From Isoperla grammatica (taxonomy: Eukaryota > Arthropoda > Insecta > Plecoptera > Perlodidae), in assembly GCA_945910005.1 (NCBI GenBank), contig OX246744.1:1803950-1867949 (forward strand): 64,000 nt of DNA, in the 5' to 3' direction. The notes beneath the pieces were generated by a model. The model was not told the origin of the DNA. It worked only from the letters and a program-made list of their open reading frames with translations, and did not search any database. The first letter of the stretch is position 1. Each line of letters opens with the position of its first letter. This document shows positions 23,514 through 36,711 of the stretch, piece by piece. The position numbers and the translations under genes are program-made.

Positions 23514-23710
23514 CGGTGTACATATATAGTCGCGTCACTCTATCTGTCTTCTTCTCAGAGTATAGTCGCGTCACTCTAGGAGGATCCGAGCTTCTTGGCT
23601 GAGTATAGTCACGTCACTCTAGGATGATAGAGCGGCTTATATATTATATAGTCGCGTCACTCTATCTATCGTCTTCTTGGAGTATAGCCGGGCTACTCTA
23701 GAAAGATCCG
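23514..23710 (+). repeat. degenerate tandem 'tatagtcgcgtcactctat'
   Basis: About five imperfect units of 35-50 bp sharing 'agtatagtcgcgtcactcta'. Confidence 0.85.
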
Positions 23711-23734
23711 AGCAGCCTCTGCCCAGGTTAGGAT

Positions 23735-23980
23735 ATCTTTCCGTCCCAACACCTTTAACCCCCCCCCCCCCCCCCCAATTACGGTGTTATGCCCACACGA
23801 AATATCAACGACGAAAGAACAAGATTGTTTCCCTCCTTAAATGAGCTTTTATTTTTTTTTATAACTCTATTTTGTACAACTTTTATTTTTTAAACATTAT
23901 TTGAAACAAAATATCTTTGTTTGGTGTCCCAAATGAAAAACCCTCGTGTCCCGAGTTTGGGACGCGATCCAGACTTTGTA
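23735..23980. mobile_element. hAT-like MITE fragment with C run
   Basis: Related to 15880-16210: 'tatctttccgtcccaacacc', then a C run (23759-23776), then 'gtgtcccgagtttgggacgc' and the end 'actttgtaaaccgtc'. Confidence 0.6.
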
Positions 23981-24376
23981 AACCGTCATCGACCTGAAAC
24001 CAATGAGTTTAGCAACCAAGTCTTCTCTCTACCACTCGTTGCCAGGAGGTCAATCATACCGGGATCGGTTCCCACCATAGACTGAATGTTTCCTCAGCCA
24101 TAAAGCGGACGGTGGGATTGTAAAACCATAAAATAGGGTACAAGAACGTTGCCTGCTTCTTCTGAAGTGGGTCGTGCCGCCAGGTTTACGAACCCCCCTA
24201 ATGAAAAACACGTGTACGACAAATGTATATTTGCGAACCGCCCGGTCAACCCCTTTGTCTGTGTTTCTTTTTAGAACTCTACCGATTGTGCCGTGTCGAA
24301 TCTTTATACAAAGACCCTTGAAATAATTTAGTACGTTGTAAATGTCGACGAGTTGGTTCTGCTATTGTGAGTCACG

Positions 24377-24748
24377 TTGAAGGAATGTAGACCGTTTCGT
24401 TGTCTTGTATTGGTGGCTTCCATAATTCTAGCAAGGACGTTTGGGTTTGGAAAAACAAGCAATGTTGTTGAAGGTTCGATCAATAACATTGATTTATCTC
24501 GGTCAAAAACAGTTACAAGTCTAGATCAGATCATAAAGCAATCCGATGGTTTGCGGCTCTCTTATGTAGAATTTTTCGTGGGATTTCAAAAAAGTTTCAC
24601 ACAAACCGAATCAAGCTGGTACATTGTGGTAAATAGTAAAAAACATATTCATATTCTATGTACCATTGCAACCTCCCCCCCCCCCCCCCCGTGTTTGGTG
24701 CTTCAATATATGGACAAACTGATACACGTCGGCAATTTGCTTTTGTAA
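24377..24748 (+). CDS. possible small secreted protein or exon, unrecognised
   Basis: A 123-codon open frame starting MKECRPFRCLVLVASIILA, which resembles a signal peptide: basic start, about 13 hydrophobic residues, then small residues. The following 70 residues are polar and low in simple repeats, unlike most open frames here. At about 24675 the frame runs through a C run, giving PPPPP, so any real coding part would end before it; a GT lies near 24627. No domain is recognised and no upstream promoter was identified. It could be chance. Confidence 0.15.
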   Translation: MKECRPFRCLVLVASIILARTFGFGKTSNVVEGSINNIDLSRSKTVTSLDQIIKQSDGLRLSYVEFFVGFQKSFTQTESSWYIVVNSKKHIHILCTIATSPPPPPCLVLQYMDKLIHVGNLLL

Positions 24749-24975
24749 ACGATGAATTTGGAAACTTTAAAATAATGAAATTCTTACGTTTGTCATTTCT
24801 TTAATCAATTCAAAAATGTATAATTAATTAAAGAAATTACACTTACAATGTTTAAAAGTGTGTACATTCATTACATTCATAGTAATCTTTTGCTGATACA
24901 AACCAAAATCATCGTTATGAGTCACTATTTCAATATCTAGAAGTGTTCTCAAAAGATGTTGTTATGTCTAGAGAA
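24740..24975. mobile_element. MITE of the 'GAAGCGTT' family
   Basis: Parallel to 55045-55270, ending 'tcaatatctagaagtgttct'; AT-rich centre. Confidence 0.6.
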
Positions 24976-26504
24976 TGAAATAATAATTTCTTGCTAGTTC
25001 CCTTACTTTATTACTTTATTAACAGCCTTTTTTAAATACAATTCACTTGGCCATTACAATCATGACATATCCATAACAAACCTTTAGCCCGGGGATTAAA
25101 ATGTCCTGATAGCTGTTAATCCTCCAGATAACGTGTTCCCCCCATGGCAACAATCAAATACTTCAAATTACTTTATCTGTATGATAACCTGCATTTATAG
25201 TACCAGCCCGGGACAACTGACAGGGGGGGGCCTGGGGCGCCCCCGTCCGCCACTGCACCACGGCCCACATATCTCTGTCATCCTATATCACTGCACACAC
25301 GTGGGAAACAAAACACTGCACGCACTACTTTCTTCGCGCTTTAAAAACTGTGAATCAAGTAAACCGGAATAATCGATCAATTAATGTCACTAGAAACGCT
25401 TCGATAATCGATACAGACGTCAGTCAGTCAGTGAGTGGGCTGTCAGCTGTGACGCCGGTGTGCAGCAACAGTTGTCACCTGATGGGCCTTGCGGTCGACT
25501 CTCTTATATAGGTACTAAAAATACTACTACAGTCTCCTGCTCTCTTCTATACTACTACTACAGTCTCCTGCTCTCTTCTATTTTCCCCTCAATTGTATTA
25601 TTTAGTATTTTTTAGTGCCTCAGACTGTTTCCGACTACAAGTAGTAGTTTTCAAAGTCTGGGTCTCGTAGGGATTTCAACTTCCACACACACTGAGAGCG
25701 TGGTTGAAACTACAGTATACCTCTCCTTTGGCGTTCGTTGGTATTGCTTTCGATCAATATTTTACATTTTTATTTTTATTTTTTGTTCGTCGATCATGCA
25801 TACTGAAATTATATAGTGGTAAATAACGGGTCTGCCCTCGGGCTGGCTATAGGTTCACAGTCTGTCCGCCAGGAGCGTTGGTTGCCGTGACGTAGGCTAC
25901 AATGAAGACATACATTGTCTTTGCTTAGCAACCCAGCCGTGGTGCATGCATGTATACTTGTCTTGCACCGGAGCCACTTTATGTAACTGCACATACCAGA
26001 GTAACAACGCCTTCAAGACATGTTACAGACTTTTATTTGCAAGTGTTGGTGTTGATGCCTCACAGATAACATAACATGAGGTGGATGAAGGAGTGCAACA
26101 TATGACGTTGGTATAATGGTCGTTGTATATAGTGGCGTTCTATCGAAAACTGTTTGACTGTCTTACACTGACCAGTGAACAAAGCGTCTTACACGATATA
26201 AATATAGCCATGGTGTAAACATCTCCTGCACTGTCTACACTAGTGTAAGTTAACGCCATACAAATATTTACACTGACTTACACTAGTGTCAAGAGTGTAT
26301 GACAGGCGAACGAAGCCACAGACATGTGACTCGTGACCAATCGGTGATTGATATTTGAAATTGTGTCTCTCTGGTTGGTCACGAATCATTCGTCAATGAC
26401 GACGAAAGCATCTGTAATGTGAAAGGTTGTAGGAGGCTTTCGCGGCCAGAGTCTTTATAAAAACTTGGCTGTCGGGTACCGCCAAATCGGAGCAATCGGC
26501 CCGA
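24976..26504 (+). other. anonymous segment
   Basis: Contains a duplicated 'actactacagtctcctgctc' (25527 and 25554). A run of 'actagtgtaa' and 'tacactagtg' motifs at 26236-26290 forms a small inverted repeat. No gene recognised. Confidence 0.55.
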
Positions 26505-26660
26505 AACCTCGGAAGACACTCCACATGTTTCATATTTAAAATATCGATATTTGATTGGTTATCGCTCACTTGTCGATGGTGTTCGGAGCCTACAGGGTTG
26601 GCTTAGTCGCCCCCAAAGAAAATCAGTCTTGTTTTACTGAGTGGGTAGACTCTTAATTAC
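26505..26660 (+). repeat. SINE-like repeat D, fragment, plus orientation
   Basis: 'atcgatatttgattggttat', 'cgctcacttgtcgatggtg', 'tactgagtgggtagactct'. Confidence 0.8.
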
Positions 26661-26774
26661 TATTTTTTACTTTTTACCCTTTTTTGGGCAACTTTTAATT
26701 CACACATTAAAACAAATGAAAACACTGTAGAATGATATGATGGTATGGGTAGAAATGGGACACTCGTGCCGTAT

Positions 26775-26880
26775 GTCTGATGTCTGATGTCTGATGTCTG
26801 ATGTCTGATGTCTTATGTCTGATGTCTGATGTATGTCTGATGTCTGATGTGTGATGTCTGATGTCTTGTGTCTCCGCAGT
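26775..26880 (+). repeat. 7-bp tandem TGATGTC
   Basis: About 13 copies of TGATGTC with a few interruptions. Minus-strand translation reads RHQTSDI repeats. Confidence 0.96.
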
Positions 26881-26980
26881 GAGAGAGAAAGGCAAGTCTA
26901 CGTAGTAAAGTGATCGCTGTGTTCTGGGTCAAACGTTGCATATTTGATCGCTGCAGTGCTCAGCCGGCGGCTCCGGCCGC

Positions 26981-27092
26981 ATTCCTGACTCCAGTCAGTG
27001 GCGGAGCTGTTGCAGCGATTCCTGACTCCAGTCAGTGGCGGAGCTGTTGCAGCGATTCCTGACTCCAGTCAGTGGCGGAGCTGTTGCAGCGT
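26981..27092 (+). repeat. 37-bp tandem repeat, three copies
   Basis: Unit 'attcctgactccagtcagtg', 'gcggagctgttgcagcg', at 26981, 27018 and 27055; copies are virtually identical. Confidence 0.96.
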
Positions 27093-27112
27093 TAGGCTGA
27101 CCGAACTGTTTG

Positions 27113-27480
27113 CATTGATATCGCTTCTAGGTATTGAAAGATAGATTCTTATCCAATATTTGCTTTTGAATCTGCTTAACAATGAATTTATAAATATTAT
27201 TATTGTTACCATTGTTATATCTGTTACACCAATAACAATTTAGTCTGCTAAACAATGAATTTATAAATATTATTATTGTTTCCATTGTTATATCTGTTAC
27301 ACCAATAACAATCGTAATAATTTAAATATTTCCAAAGTTTTTAATTTCGTTGTGCTGATGATTGAAGCCAACTAATGTGTTTTAATCACTTTTTCAATAT
27401 TATCTTGAAGCGTTCCCAAGATATCAATAAAATACCGTAAGATACCGTAAGATACCGTAATATACCGTAAAATACCGTTA
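27113..27480. mobile_element. MITE of the 'GAAGCGTT' family with internal 72-bp duplication
   Basis: The left end 'ttgatatcgcttctaggta' and the right region 'cttgaagcgttcccaagata' are imperfect inverted repeats. Inside, a 72-bp block ('aatgaatttataaatatta') occurs twice (27181 and 27253). The right margin runs into five copies of an 11-bp 'ataccgtaaga' repeat. Confidence 0.75.
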
Positions 27481-28130
27481 AGTTTTGGTAGTTAAACAAT
27501 GCGAGGTACCCCTTGAGAAGTACAGGTAACGGTTGCGGTGCCGTAAAAAGGTGAAAGATTTTCTTTCCAAAAATTTACATGCATTTCAGACCAGATACGC
27601 GTTTCCCATCGACCCCCCCCCCTCTACACCAAACCTCTCACATTACGTTGCGACCTTGCGATGGGCTAAAGATAGTCATTGACGTGCAATCAAATTTTCA
27701 AGAAAAAACAAACGACAATTTCAAATAGATTTCAAACAACTAGACTTGCTAATATTGTTCTGAAAGTAAAGTAGGCTGGGCTGGCTAAACAGAACAGCCT
27801 TCGCATTCTTGTTGCTGGCTTGACAACCGGAGCAGCTAAGCTAAGCTACACTGGCCAAGGACAGGATATTATACAGTGTGTTGCACATACATACATATAC
27901 ATGTGTGGTTGTATGGTGCAGCAGCATTCAGGCGCCAACATCTTTAGCTTCACTAGATTTAGTTCAGTGTCCGGCATTACCCCCTCCAATACTGGGCCTA
28001 TTGGCCATGCTGCGGTAGGTGGATACTGGGGACAGAATATATTTCAACTAAGGAACATTTTTTTAAATTCTGGAAAAGATAACTCAAAAAAATGTTAAAA
28101 AACCAGAAACAATTCAAAGTGTTCAAAAAC
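27481..28130 (+). other. anonymous segment
   Basis: No gene seen; the 92-codon frame at 27820-28098 has no recognised domain. Confidence 0.6.
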
Positions 28131-28572
28131 CAGATACAGTTCCTCCTACACGTTGAATATTAGTCTAAGGATAGTCCTTTGTTTTTGTATAAATCATATT
28201 ATTCAGTTATATAGTTCTGATTGATAAAGGTGGATGGATACAAAAGTACCGGTTACTATTGAGTAAACAAGAAAATAATAAGAAACAACATGATAAAAAA
28301 ACTAAGAATGTCAAAAACAAATTGTAATTAATGAAGTGCATTAATGCAGAAACCAGATACAATTTCTACACGTTCAATATTAGTATCCGGATAATTCTTT
28401 GTTTTTAAATAAATCATATTAGTCAGTTATATAACGCAGATTGATAAAGGTAGATTCAAAAGTACCAGTTACTTTTGAGTAAACAAGAAAATAATAAGAA
28501 ACCACATTGAGTGATATGATAAAGAAAAAACTTAGAATGTCAAAAACAAATTGTAATTTATTAAGTGCGCAA
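28131..28572 (+). repeat. 223-bp tandem duplication
   Basis: Units 28131-28353 and 28354-28572 share 'cagttatata', 'gattgataaaggt', 'agtaaacaagaaaataataa' and 'gtcaaaaacaaattgtaatt'. They have diverged by substitutions and small deletions. Confidence 0.9.
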
Positions 28573-29423
28573 AGACAGTTGATGGGGGCATTTAAAAATA
28601 ATGTTAATGATCAGTATCATCGGTGGATGGCGCAGTTGAGCACACACACGAATATTATCAGGTTATATAAACACAGTGACCGTGCAATGCAGGTGGTATC
28701 TTAGTACAGACGGCAGCTGCGTCCCAGTTAGCGCACATGTTACGTAACCAACGACAGGAAGACTCCTCCGAGACGGCCGGAACACTTCCGGTATGTCTGG
28801 CGTCGTGTGACGTCACACCCAGGATGCATTGCGAAGATGTGGGGTTGTTTTCCGCGGAATATCTTTGTAAATGTGCGAGTTTCGCGCTTGTTCGTGCGTC
28901 TTAGCGCGTTGAGCTCTCTGCCTATCTCCAGTGATGCGTGAGCACGGAGGTCCATCAATACTCGGCAGCTATTGTTATCAAATACCAATCAATACGGCCC
29001 GGGTTTTTGTTCCTTCAATACCGCTGAAATATGCGCATGTATATTTACAAAACCCCCCAAAATATTCCTATGGGGAGGCGTAATAAGTGCACAGAGAGCG
29101 GTTCGAGCGATCCGGCCAACAGACACTGAATATTGGATACACACAACTTTCACCGTTGACAATTTCTAAGTCGTTGCAAAACTATTTTTGGAATCTATGG
29201 ATATTTTTCCAAAAATTATTAGTGCATTTTCTTTTAGAGGGGTTTTCGGTGACTTCTAGCAGGCAGAGCTCAGTGGCTGGAACGCTCAAAGCGCTGCAGT
29301 GTAGTCATTTCTTGTAGGCCTACGCCTCCCCATTTATTCGTTGTTATTTTCTGTTGTTTTTATGCTCACTTACGCATCTGAAGTATAATATGTGCTATTG
29401 GAACAAAACAATAGTAAGGCTGG
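28573..29423 (+). other. anonymous segment
   Basis: No recognised gene or repeat. Confidence 0.6.
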
Positions 29424-29534
29424 ACTTCATAGTCCTTAGGGGCGCCCAGTGTTGCTAAGAATTTGTTTTCTTTATGGGAAATAACATACATAAAATTGTT
29501 ATCTGGCAACAACGGGTGCCCCTAGGAGAAGGCA
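29424..29534. mobile_element. MITE G, copy 1
   Basis: Inverted arms 'ccttaggggcgcccagtgtt' and 'ggcaacaacgggtgcccct', with centre 'gctaagaatttgtt'. Homologous to 36595-36711. Confidence 0.75.
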
Positions 29535-29644
29535 AAGCACCTCTGCCGATAAGAATGTTTACTTTAGCACCAACCGAGCAGAAGGTAATGGGTGTAGTTA
29601 TGCAGGTAGTAATTATTATCGGCTCGACATGTATCATAACGGTG

Positions 29645-30052
29645 CCTAATTGGGGTACACGGAATAACGCCCACAAGGAACAACGCCCACATGGAACAAG
29701 GCCCACATGGAATAACGCCCACATGGAACAAGGCCCACATTTTACGATCCCGAAGCTTCCCGAGCGATGCTGCGTTGCCAAATGTTTAATATTGATTTTG
29801 ATAGTCGTTTCTCACATCTAATTTGCATAATGAAGGTCAACGGCAATGCAAACTTCGGGATCGTAAAATGTGGGCCTTGTTCCATGTGGGCGTTATTCCA
29901 TGTGGGCCTTGTTCCATGTGGGCGTTATTCCATGTGGGCGTTATTCCGGTAGCTTGCATGGCCGCCTGGCTCGCGCTCGTAGACACTAGACAGTGTCCTA
30001 AGTCTGCGATAGAGTGCGTTACTCGCGCCAACACGGGCGAATCTGGCGGCCC
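29645..30052. mobile_element. foldback element H, copy 1
   Basis: Two inverted arms built of 16-17 bp tandem units ('ggaataacgcccacat' and 'ggaacaaggcccacat') ending at 'tttacgatcccgaag', around a centre of about 100 bp with no repeats. It continues to the right with about 100 bp ('ctcgcgctcgtagacact') also present in copy 2. Confidence 0.9.
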
Positions 30053-32040
30053 GTTTGAAGCCAATGGCGGTACGCGCGAAGAGAATGGCTATCCGGCTTA
30101 CCTACGAATGTGTCTCAAATCAATGTTTTTCGCTAGTCGACTAGCGTAGCTGACTAACCTAACAATTAGTAACAATTAATTATAACAATTGGTAATTGTT
30201 GTTTTAGTCGGCGAGGTAGGCGAAGCAGGCCAAAATAGAGATTTGAAGCAACTTTGAAGTGTAGTTCGTGAGTTTCTGGTTGTGTGCACCTAGCTCCGAC
30301 ATATCCGACGGTCGTGTACTAGATTCAGATATGTGTCTGCTGTTAATTTCTTAATCACCTTGCATATTATTGAAACTTTATAACTTGGTCCTAGGTAAGG
30401 AAAATATTGAAATATGAATATGTTTGACATATTATAATAATGGCTTCGATAAACATGGTATAGTTTTAGTGCAGATTTATTTTCAGTCTAGAAATGACTA
30501 GGGATGTGTTCTTTATAACTTGAGAATTTGTGTATGGTGCTGCATGTACAAAGATCTGGCTAAGCCAGGTGGCTTGGGCCATAGGTAACCCTCCTCCTTT
30601 GGTAGCCTTCGTAGGCCAAAGGGATCGCGAGGTCACGTGGAACGCTAATATTATAAAGGCACCCAACTATTGTGATGTGGTGTTGATAAAATAAATTATC
30701 ATTACCACATACCTGTTATTTATATATGTGCGGGAGTTTATAGTGGCAATGCTTTCTCCGCGATATACAATTATACCGTAAAAATCCTACTTTTGTTACT
30801 GGCTCGTTTGCATTTGGACCCCTCATTTAACGCCAAAGGGTGGAATCACTATAGAAACTACGCACAAATAATGTTTTCTGTATTATCTTGACAACGGTTC
30901 TCAAGATTTAAACAGTGGAAAATGTCCTAATCATGGTTTCGTAAGACCTAAAATCTGTATTTAAAATAGTAAAAATATTATTACCTTTACGGTTGATATT
31001 GGTAATAGAAGTTAATTACAATAAATTACTAAAAATTTTTAAAATATCAAATTATTAGGCCTCTATTAAATTAATTAAAAGTTTCAAAGACATTTTTAGT
31101 TATCCGGTAACATTTACAGTTTACCTTTGAAACTTTTAATTCCAGTTAAAGATTTTATGAAACCACAATTCTGGCAATGACCACTTTTTTTAGAATATTT
31201 TTCGTTCTCAATGCGTTCTCAATAATATGTTGATAACAGAAACCAAAAAAAGATAATTTCGCGTGTTTTTTTTATACCGTAGTTATCTAATTACCCTTTC
31301 GCCAGAATCGTTATTCGTTTACGCCTAGAATTTTTTTTTCTTCTTTAAATTACACATCAGCTGTAGTACGATTTTAAGTTTTGTACATATCGATTTTTGT
31401 ATACGTGTATCTTGTATAGTATGTGCAAATTCAGTACCTACACCATATTATTAGACTTAAAATTATTACGAAATCACAGTTAGTTACAACACCCGTTTGT
31501 TCAACGGGCATAATAGCACAAGTTGTACAGGTCAAGCTATGATTTCTGTTATATTTTGCTAATTCTATACGATCTGTCAGTCAACAATCTCAAAGTTATA
31601 CTCAATGGTCATGTCATCCGATGTTGGTATGTGGAAGACGCGGAATGTGTCTTCAGTGTGGTAGAATCTTGAAGCATAGTATTTTGATATTTTACGGTTT
31701 TGTGTTTACATGCTTAGGCTTATTTATTTTATGCAGTTCACGTCTGTAGTAAATAAGTGATATTAATGAAAATGTGCAACTGAAAAATCTAGGTGAATTT
31801 TTATGGCCATTCACATGAGCATCCTCAAAATCAGTGATAGTTATTTTCGAAAATTAAAGACACCTTAACAAACTCCATTAATTAATAAACATGTACAAGT
31901 TTAAGTGCCCGTTACCTCTTTACAAAACGGAACTGATGTGTTCATTAGGACTACTTTAGTAAACTAAACTTTATACCGATCTAAAGGATTGTAATTGCGG
32001 AAGGAGTTCTGCCATTCACACAAGCATCCGAATTATTTAT
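30053..32040 (+). other. anonymous AT-rich segment
   Basis: Two kilobases with no recognised gene, RNA or repeat. Confidence 0.6.
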
Positions 32041-32275
32041 TTATTTATGAATTGGCCCCATAGCATATTATGCCATTTAACAGTGACCAGTATAACAACG
32101 GATGATAAACAACGATGCATGATGATGAAGAAGGAAGGAGGGGAAGCCTGGTACCGGCACGTATAGCCTACTCCCGTCGAAAAGTACCAAGGGGACCACC
32201 AGCTTTACGTCCCATCCGAAAGGACGGTGTAACTGAAAGTCTTCAATGGGGATTGTTGTGATTGTTATCAATTGG
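32041..32275 (+). repeat. dispersed repeat I, copy 1
   Basis: Shares 'gatgaagaaggaagg', 'agtaccaaggggaccacc' and 'cgtcccatccgaaaggacgg' with 41997-42260. Confidence 0.85.
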
Positions 32276-33120
32276 TATTGGATACTTTCCCAAACAAATG
32301 TACAAAATGAAATTATACATACAAGCTATAACTAAATTGCATTCGAATATAATTTTGTTACTATATTATACCACGAAAAATTATAATACTATCATATAAA
32401 GATGTATAAAAACGGTTCAATGTTCTGTCCGATGTACGTACAGTCGTCCACATGCATAAATCAAGAGTATGACGGAAACCTTCTCTGCTCTGGCATTTAT
32501 TCTTTACCTGCCTCTACTCTTACTCCAATCTTCGTCTCAATACCACCACCCGTCCAGAAATTACCAGAACAGTTCTTGTTTTGAATATAATGTTCCGTAT
32601 CCCGGCTCAAGCAGTTGGAACGCGAACAATCATGGTTTTTCGGAACATTATTTCAACCGACATTTAGGATAATGAAATGATTTTGCTTGCATTATATTAC
32701 GTTTTTTTGAAGACGGAGAAAATTGTACATAATTATATTACACGTAAATGCCACATTGCTATGTTCAATAGAGCTTGGTTCTGCTGTAATAGTAGGTGGT
32801 ACAACGGTACGTACTATGCAGCTAGGGCCCAGTAAAACTAACAATAGCATACATTTTGTGCCTTTACTTGTCCAAAATGTACAAAAAAGGAAGTGTTAAA
32901 AATCCTTGCGCATGCTGATGGTCAGGTCACTCAATACACTTCCTTTGGGTAATGGTATTGTATATCATGAATTGCATTTGCATTGCATAACTATAATAAA
33001 CGTAATAAAAAAGTGTTTTTTTTTTTAAATTTCCCAGGGTAACGTGCGTTCAGGGATCGGGACACTGGGGGGGGGGGGGGGTATATATATATATATATAT
33101 ATATTCCTACAAATACGTAT

Positions 33121-33151
<31 letters not shown>

Positions 33152-33499
33152 TATGCTTGTTTTGTACAATTCGATTTTGCATTTTTAGAAACTACAATTT
33201 TTCAACTTTTTCTAACGGTTAGCTACATGAATAAATTGTATATTCTACGGTAAAAAATAAGCTATTCACGTAATGTCACAACGGTGATTCTGGTAATCAA
33301 ACTCTAAATGTATTAACATTTGATCAGCGAACAGAAAACGAAGGCCTATATGCTTACGATACAAGATGGCCGTTAATACGTGTCAACGACATGACATGTG
33401 TGCTACAGCCACCTCAATAGGAGTGAACGAGACATTTTTTCAGTATCTCAATCCCCTATTCTCTAGTAATAGCAAACCAATGTTGAATTGTTTATTCCA
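32276..33499 (+). repeat. anonymous DNA with G run, (TA)n and (ATT)n
   Basis: A 14-base G run (33067-33080) is followed directly by (TA)n to about 33102 and then (ATT)n at 33126-33154. The rest is AT-rich without recognisable genes. Confidence 0.75.
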
Positions 33500-33715
33500 G
33501 TTTCCAATGCAGAAGGTACAGGGTTCGATTCCCGGTTCGGACTGTTTTTTTCTTTTTTAATTTGGAACTTAACTTGAATCCATCTGTATGGCACCGTTGT
33601 ACATGTAAACGGTACCTTTGGAGCCGTCATAGCAACGGAGCACATGATAAATTGTATAAATGTCCCCTACTGAAAATCATTTCTTGTAATTGAGTGGGTA
33701 GACTATCAATACAAA
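33500..33715 (+). repeat. tRNA-derived SINE D', plus orientation
   Basis: Starts with a B box ('cagggttcgattcccggttc'), then 'ggaacttaacttgaatcc', 'tttggagccgtcatagcaac', 'gtcccctactgaaaatcat' and the tail 'attgagtgggtagac'. This is the best example linking a tRNA-like head to the shared tail. Confidence 0.75.
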
Positions 33716-34204
33716 TATATTTATTCATTTATGAAAGACGTACTTGAAGCTTAGGTCATATGACATCTTTCGAATCTGAAGAACAGTAATGTATGTTAAT
33801 GAAACGGTAACAGTGTTTATTACGAAAAATGATAAATTGTGGCTAGTGGTGGCGTTCTCGAACTACATGTGGATTCGATCTCCTTTCCCGCAACCACCAT
33901 TGTAACTATGCTTGGAGGGTTGCCGTATACCCTAGACTCGAACGCATTGGGGGTGTAACTCGAGAAGGGATAACCCCAAATCATCTTAAGCAAATTTACG
34001 TTACCAAATTAGTTCAAATAATCTCTCTAATTCTCCCCCAATTACCCTCGCAAGTACAATCAGTTTTTTATGTGAAGCTTAGAGCAGACATGTTATTGTA
34101 CTAAAACCAGGGGAGGTTGTAAAAAGTGCCAACTTAAACCTCAACAGTAAAGATCATATTATAATATCACATTGTTTTAAAGTATATTTTTATTTGTCTC
34201 ATAT
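33716..34204 (+). other. anonymous segment
   Basis: 'cgtacttgaagcttaggtca' at 33740 recalls the start of repeat C; otherwise nothing recognised. Confidence 0.5.
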
Positions 34205-34330
34205 TTGTGTGCAACACTGCGACACGTAAACGTAGCAACGAGGCACATAATAAAGTTAGTATAATGTCCCCCACTAAAAATCAGTTGAGTGGGTACACAA
34301 TAAATACAAATTTCTTTATTTATTTTTATT
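34205..34330 (+). repeat. SINE-like repeat D', 3' fragment
   Basis: 'gtaacgagg'-like start, then 'tcccccactaaaaatcagtt', 'gagtgggtacacaataaata', then an A/T-rich tail. Confidence 0.75.
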
Positions 34331-34929
34331 ACCTCTCAAGTCGAAAGTCTTTCTTCTGGGGTTTCGTGCAAATAAGCGTTCACGCTAAGATGTTTTCAGA
34401 TTATCAATTGAGCTCACGGACTTTATTAACAATGACACGTTGTTTCTTATTAGAGGATGCTGGGCCCGATTCCCGTAACCGGAAATTCTCAAGTTGGCGA
34501 GATTTTCCTATAGTAGTGATAAGGTGAATTCTGGGTTTGTATTCTACAAACAGCCCTCGGACATAGTGGAACCCGTTTTAGAAACACAACCTGAGACCCT
34601 ACAAGCTTGCGGGCTAGTTACTTCTTGAAGTAGCATAATTCTTTATTTTGAAGATATGACTTCGTTACTTAAAACACTACACACTGACTTAGTTCCGCTA
34701 GAATAAATTTACCTTATTTGTATCATTTAACAACGGTTAATTAGAGTAGCGTAGGCGTAGTGAATCTCTCAATTCAACTCAAACGGCGCTTTCTGTTTCA
34801 TTTTGTGCGCTCATCTGTCAACGCGGTTCTCATGCGCCGTTTTCCTAGTTAGTAATGACAAGGATTTTTTTCTTGCACAAATTGTGTTTTCTTTTCGAAT
34901 CTTTCTTTTCAATTTTACCGCCGTCATAA
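34331..34929 (+). other. anonymous segment
   Basis: A 106-codon open frame begins within the SINE fragment; no domain seen. Confidence 0.6.
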
Positions 34930-35340
34930 AACGGCCGCCAGATTCGCCCGTGTTGGCGCGAGTAACGCACTCTATCGCAGACTTAGGACACTGTCTAGTG
35001 TCTACGAGCGCGAGCCAGGCGGCCATGCAAGCTACCGGAATAACGCCCACATGGAATAACGCCCACATGGAACAAGGCCCACATGGAATAACGCCCACAT
35101 GGAACAAGGCCCACATTTTACGATCCCGAAGTTTGCATTGCCGTTGACCTTCATTATGCAAATTAGGTGTGAGTAACGACTATCAAATCCAATATTAAAC
35201 ATTTGGCAACGCCGCATCGCTCGGGAAGCTTCGGGATCGTAAAATGTGGGCCTTGTTCCATGTGGGCGTTATTCCATGTGGGCCTTGTTCCATGTGGGCC
35301 TTATTCCTTGTGGGCGTTATTCCGCGTCCCCCCTAATTGA
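34930..35340. mobile_element. foldback element H, copy 2 (inverted relative to copy 1)
   Basis: Reverse complement of 29645-30052 over its whole length, including the 'agtgtctacgagcgcgag' flank on the left and 'cctaattg' on the right. The spacing between the two copies is about 4.9 kb. Confidence 0.92.
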
Positions 35341-35465
35341 TGCAGACGATAAAAAGTGGGGCCGCCATGTGTGAGGCAGACATGTGTGTTGTAACTAACA
35401 TGACATGTGTAGGTTGGCAGATAACGGAGTGTTATGTAAACGGCGCGTCGCGTGATTGATGATAA

Positions 35466-36522
<1,057 letters not shown>

Positions 36523-36594
36523 TAACGCGATCTTGACGCGCTGTTTTTCACCCTCCCCCGTCGTTTCAGCCTAAAGACTAAGGTCCGTATTTAT

Positions 36595-36711
36595 AGTCGT
36601 CCCCTATACCCCTAGAGAGCCCGTTGTTGCTTGCTAAGAATTTGTTGTCCGTAGGGGAAATACATCAAATTACCTGGCAACAAAGGGCTCCCCTAGAGGT
36701 AGGGGACGACT
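36595..36711. mobile_element. MITE G, copy 2
   Basis: 117 bp. Left arm AGTCGTCCCCTATACCCCTA, right arm TAGAGGTAGGGGACGACT; together with 'gagcccgttgttgc' and 'ggcaacaaagggctc' the arms are inverted over about 35 bp. Confidence 0.85.

Noticed and set aside
32041..32275. Coding exon in the conserved block 'cgtcccatccgaaaggacgg'
   Set aside because: The block recurs at 42.2 kb and has no consistent open frame, so it is a dispersed repeat.
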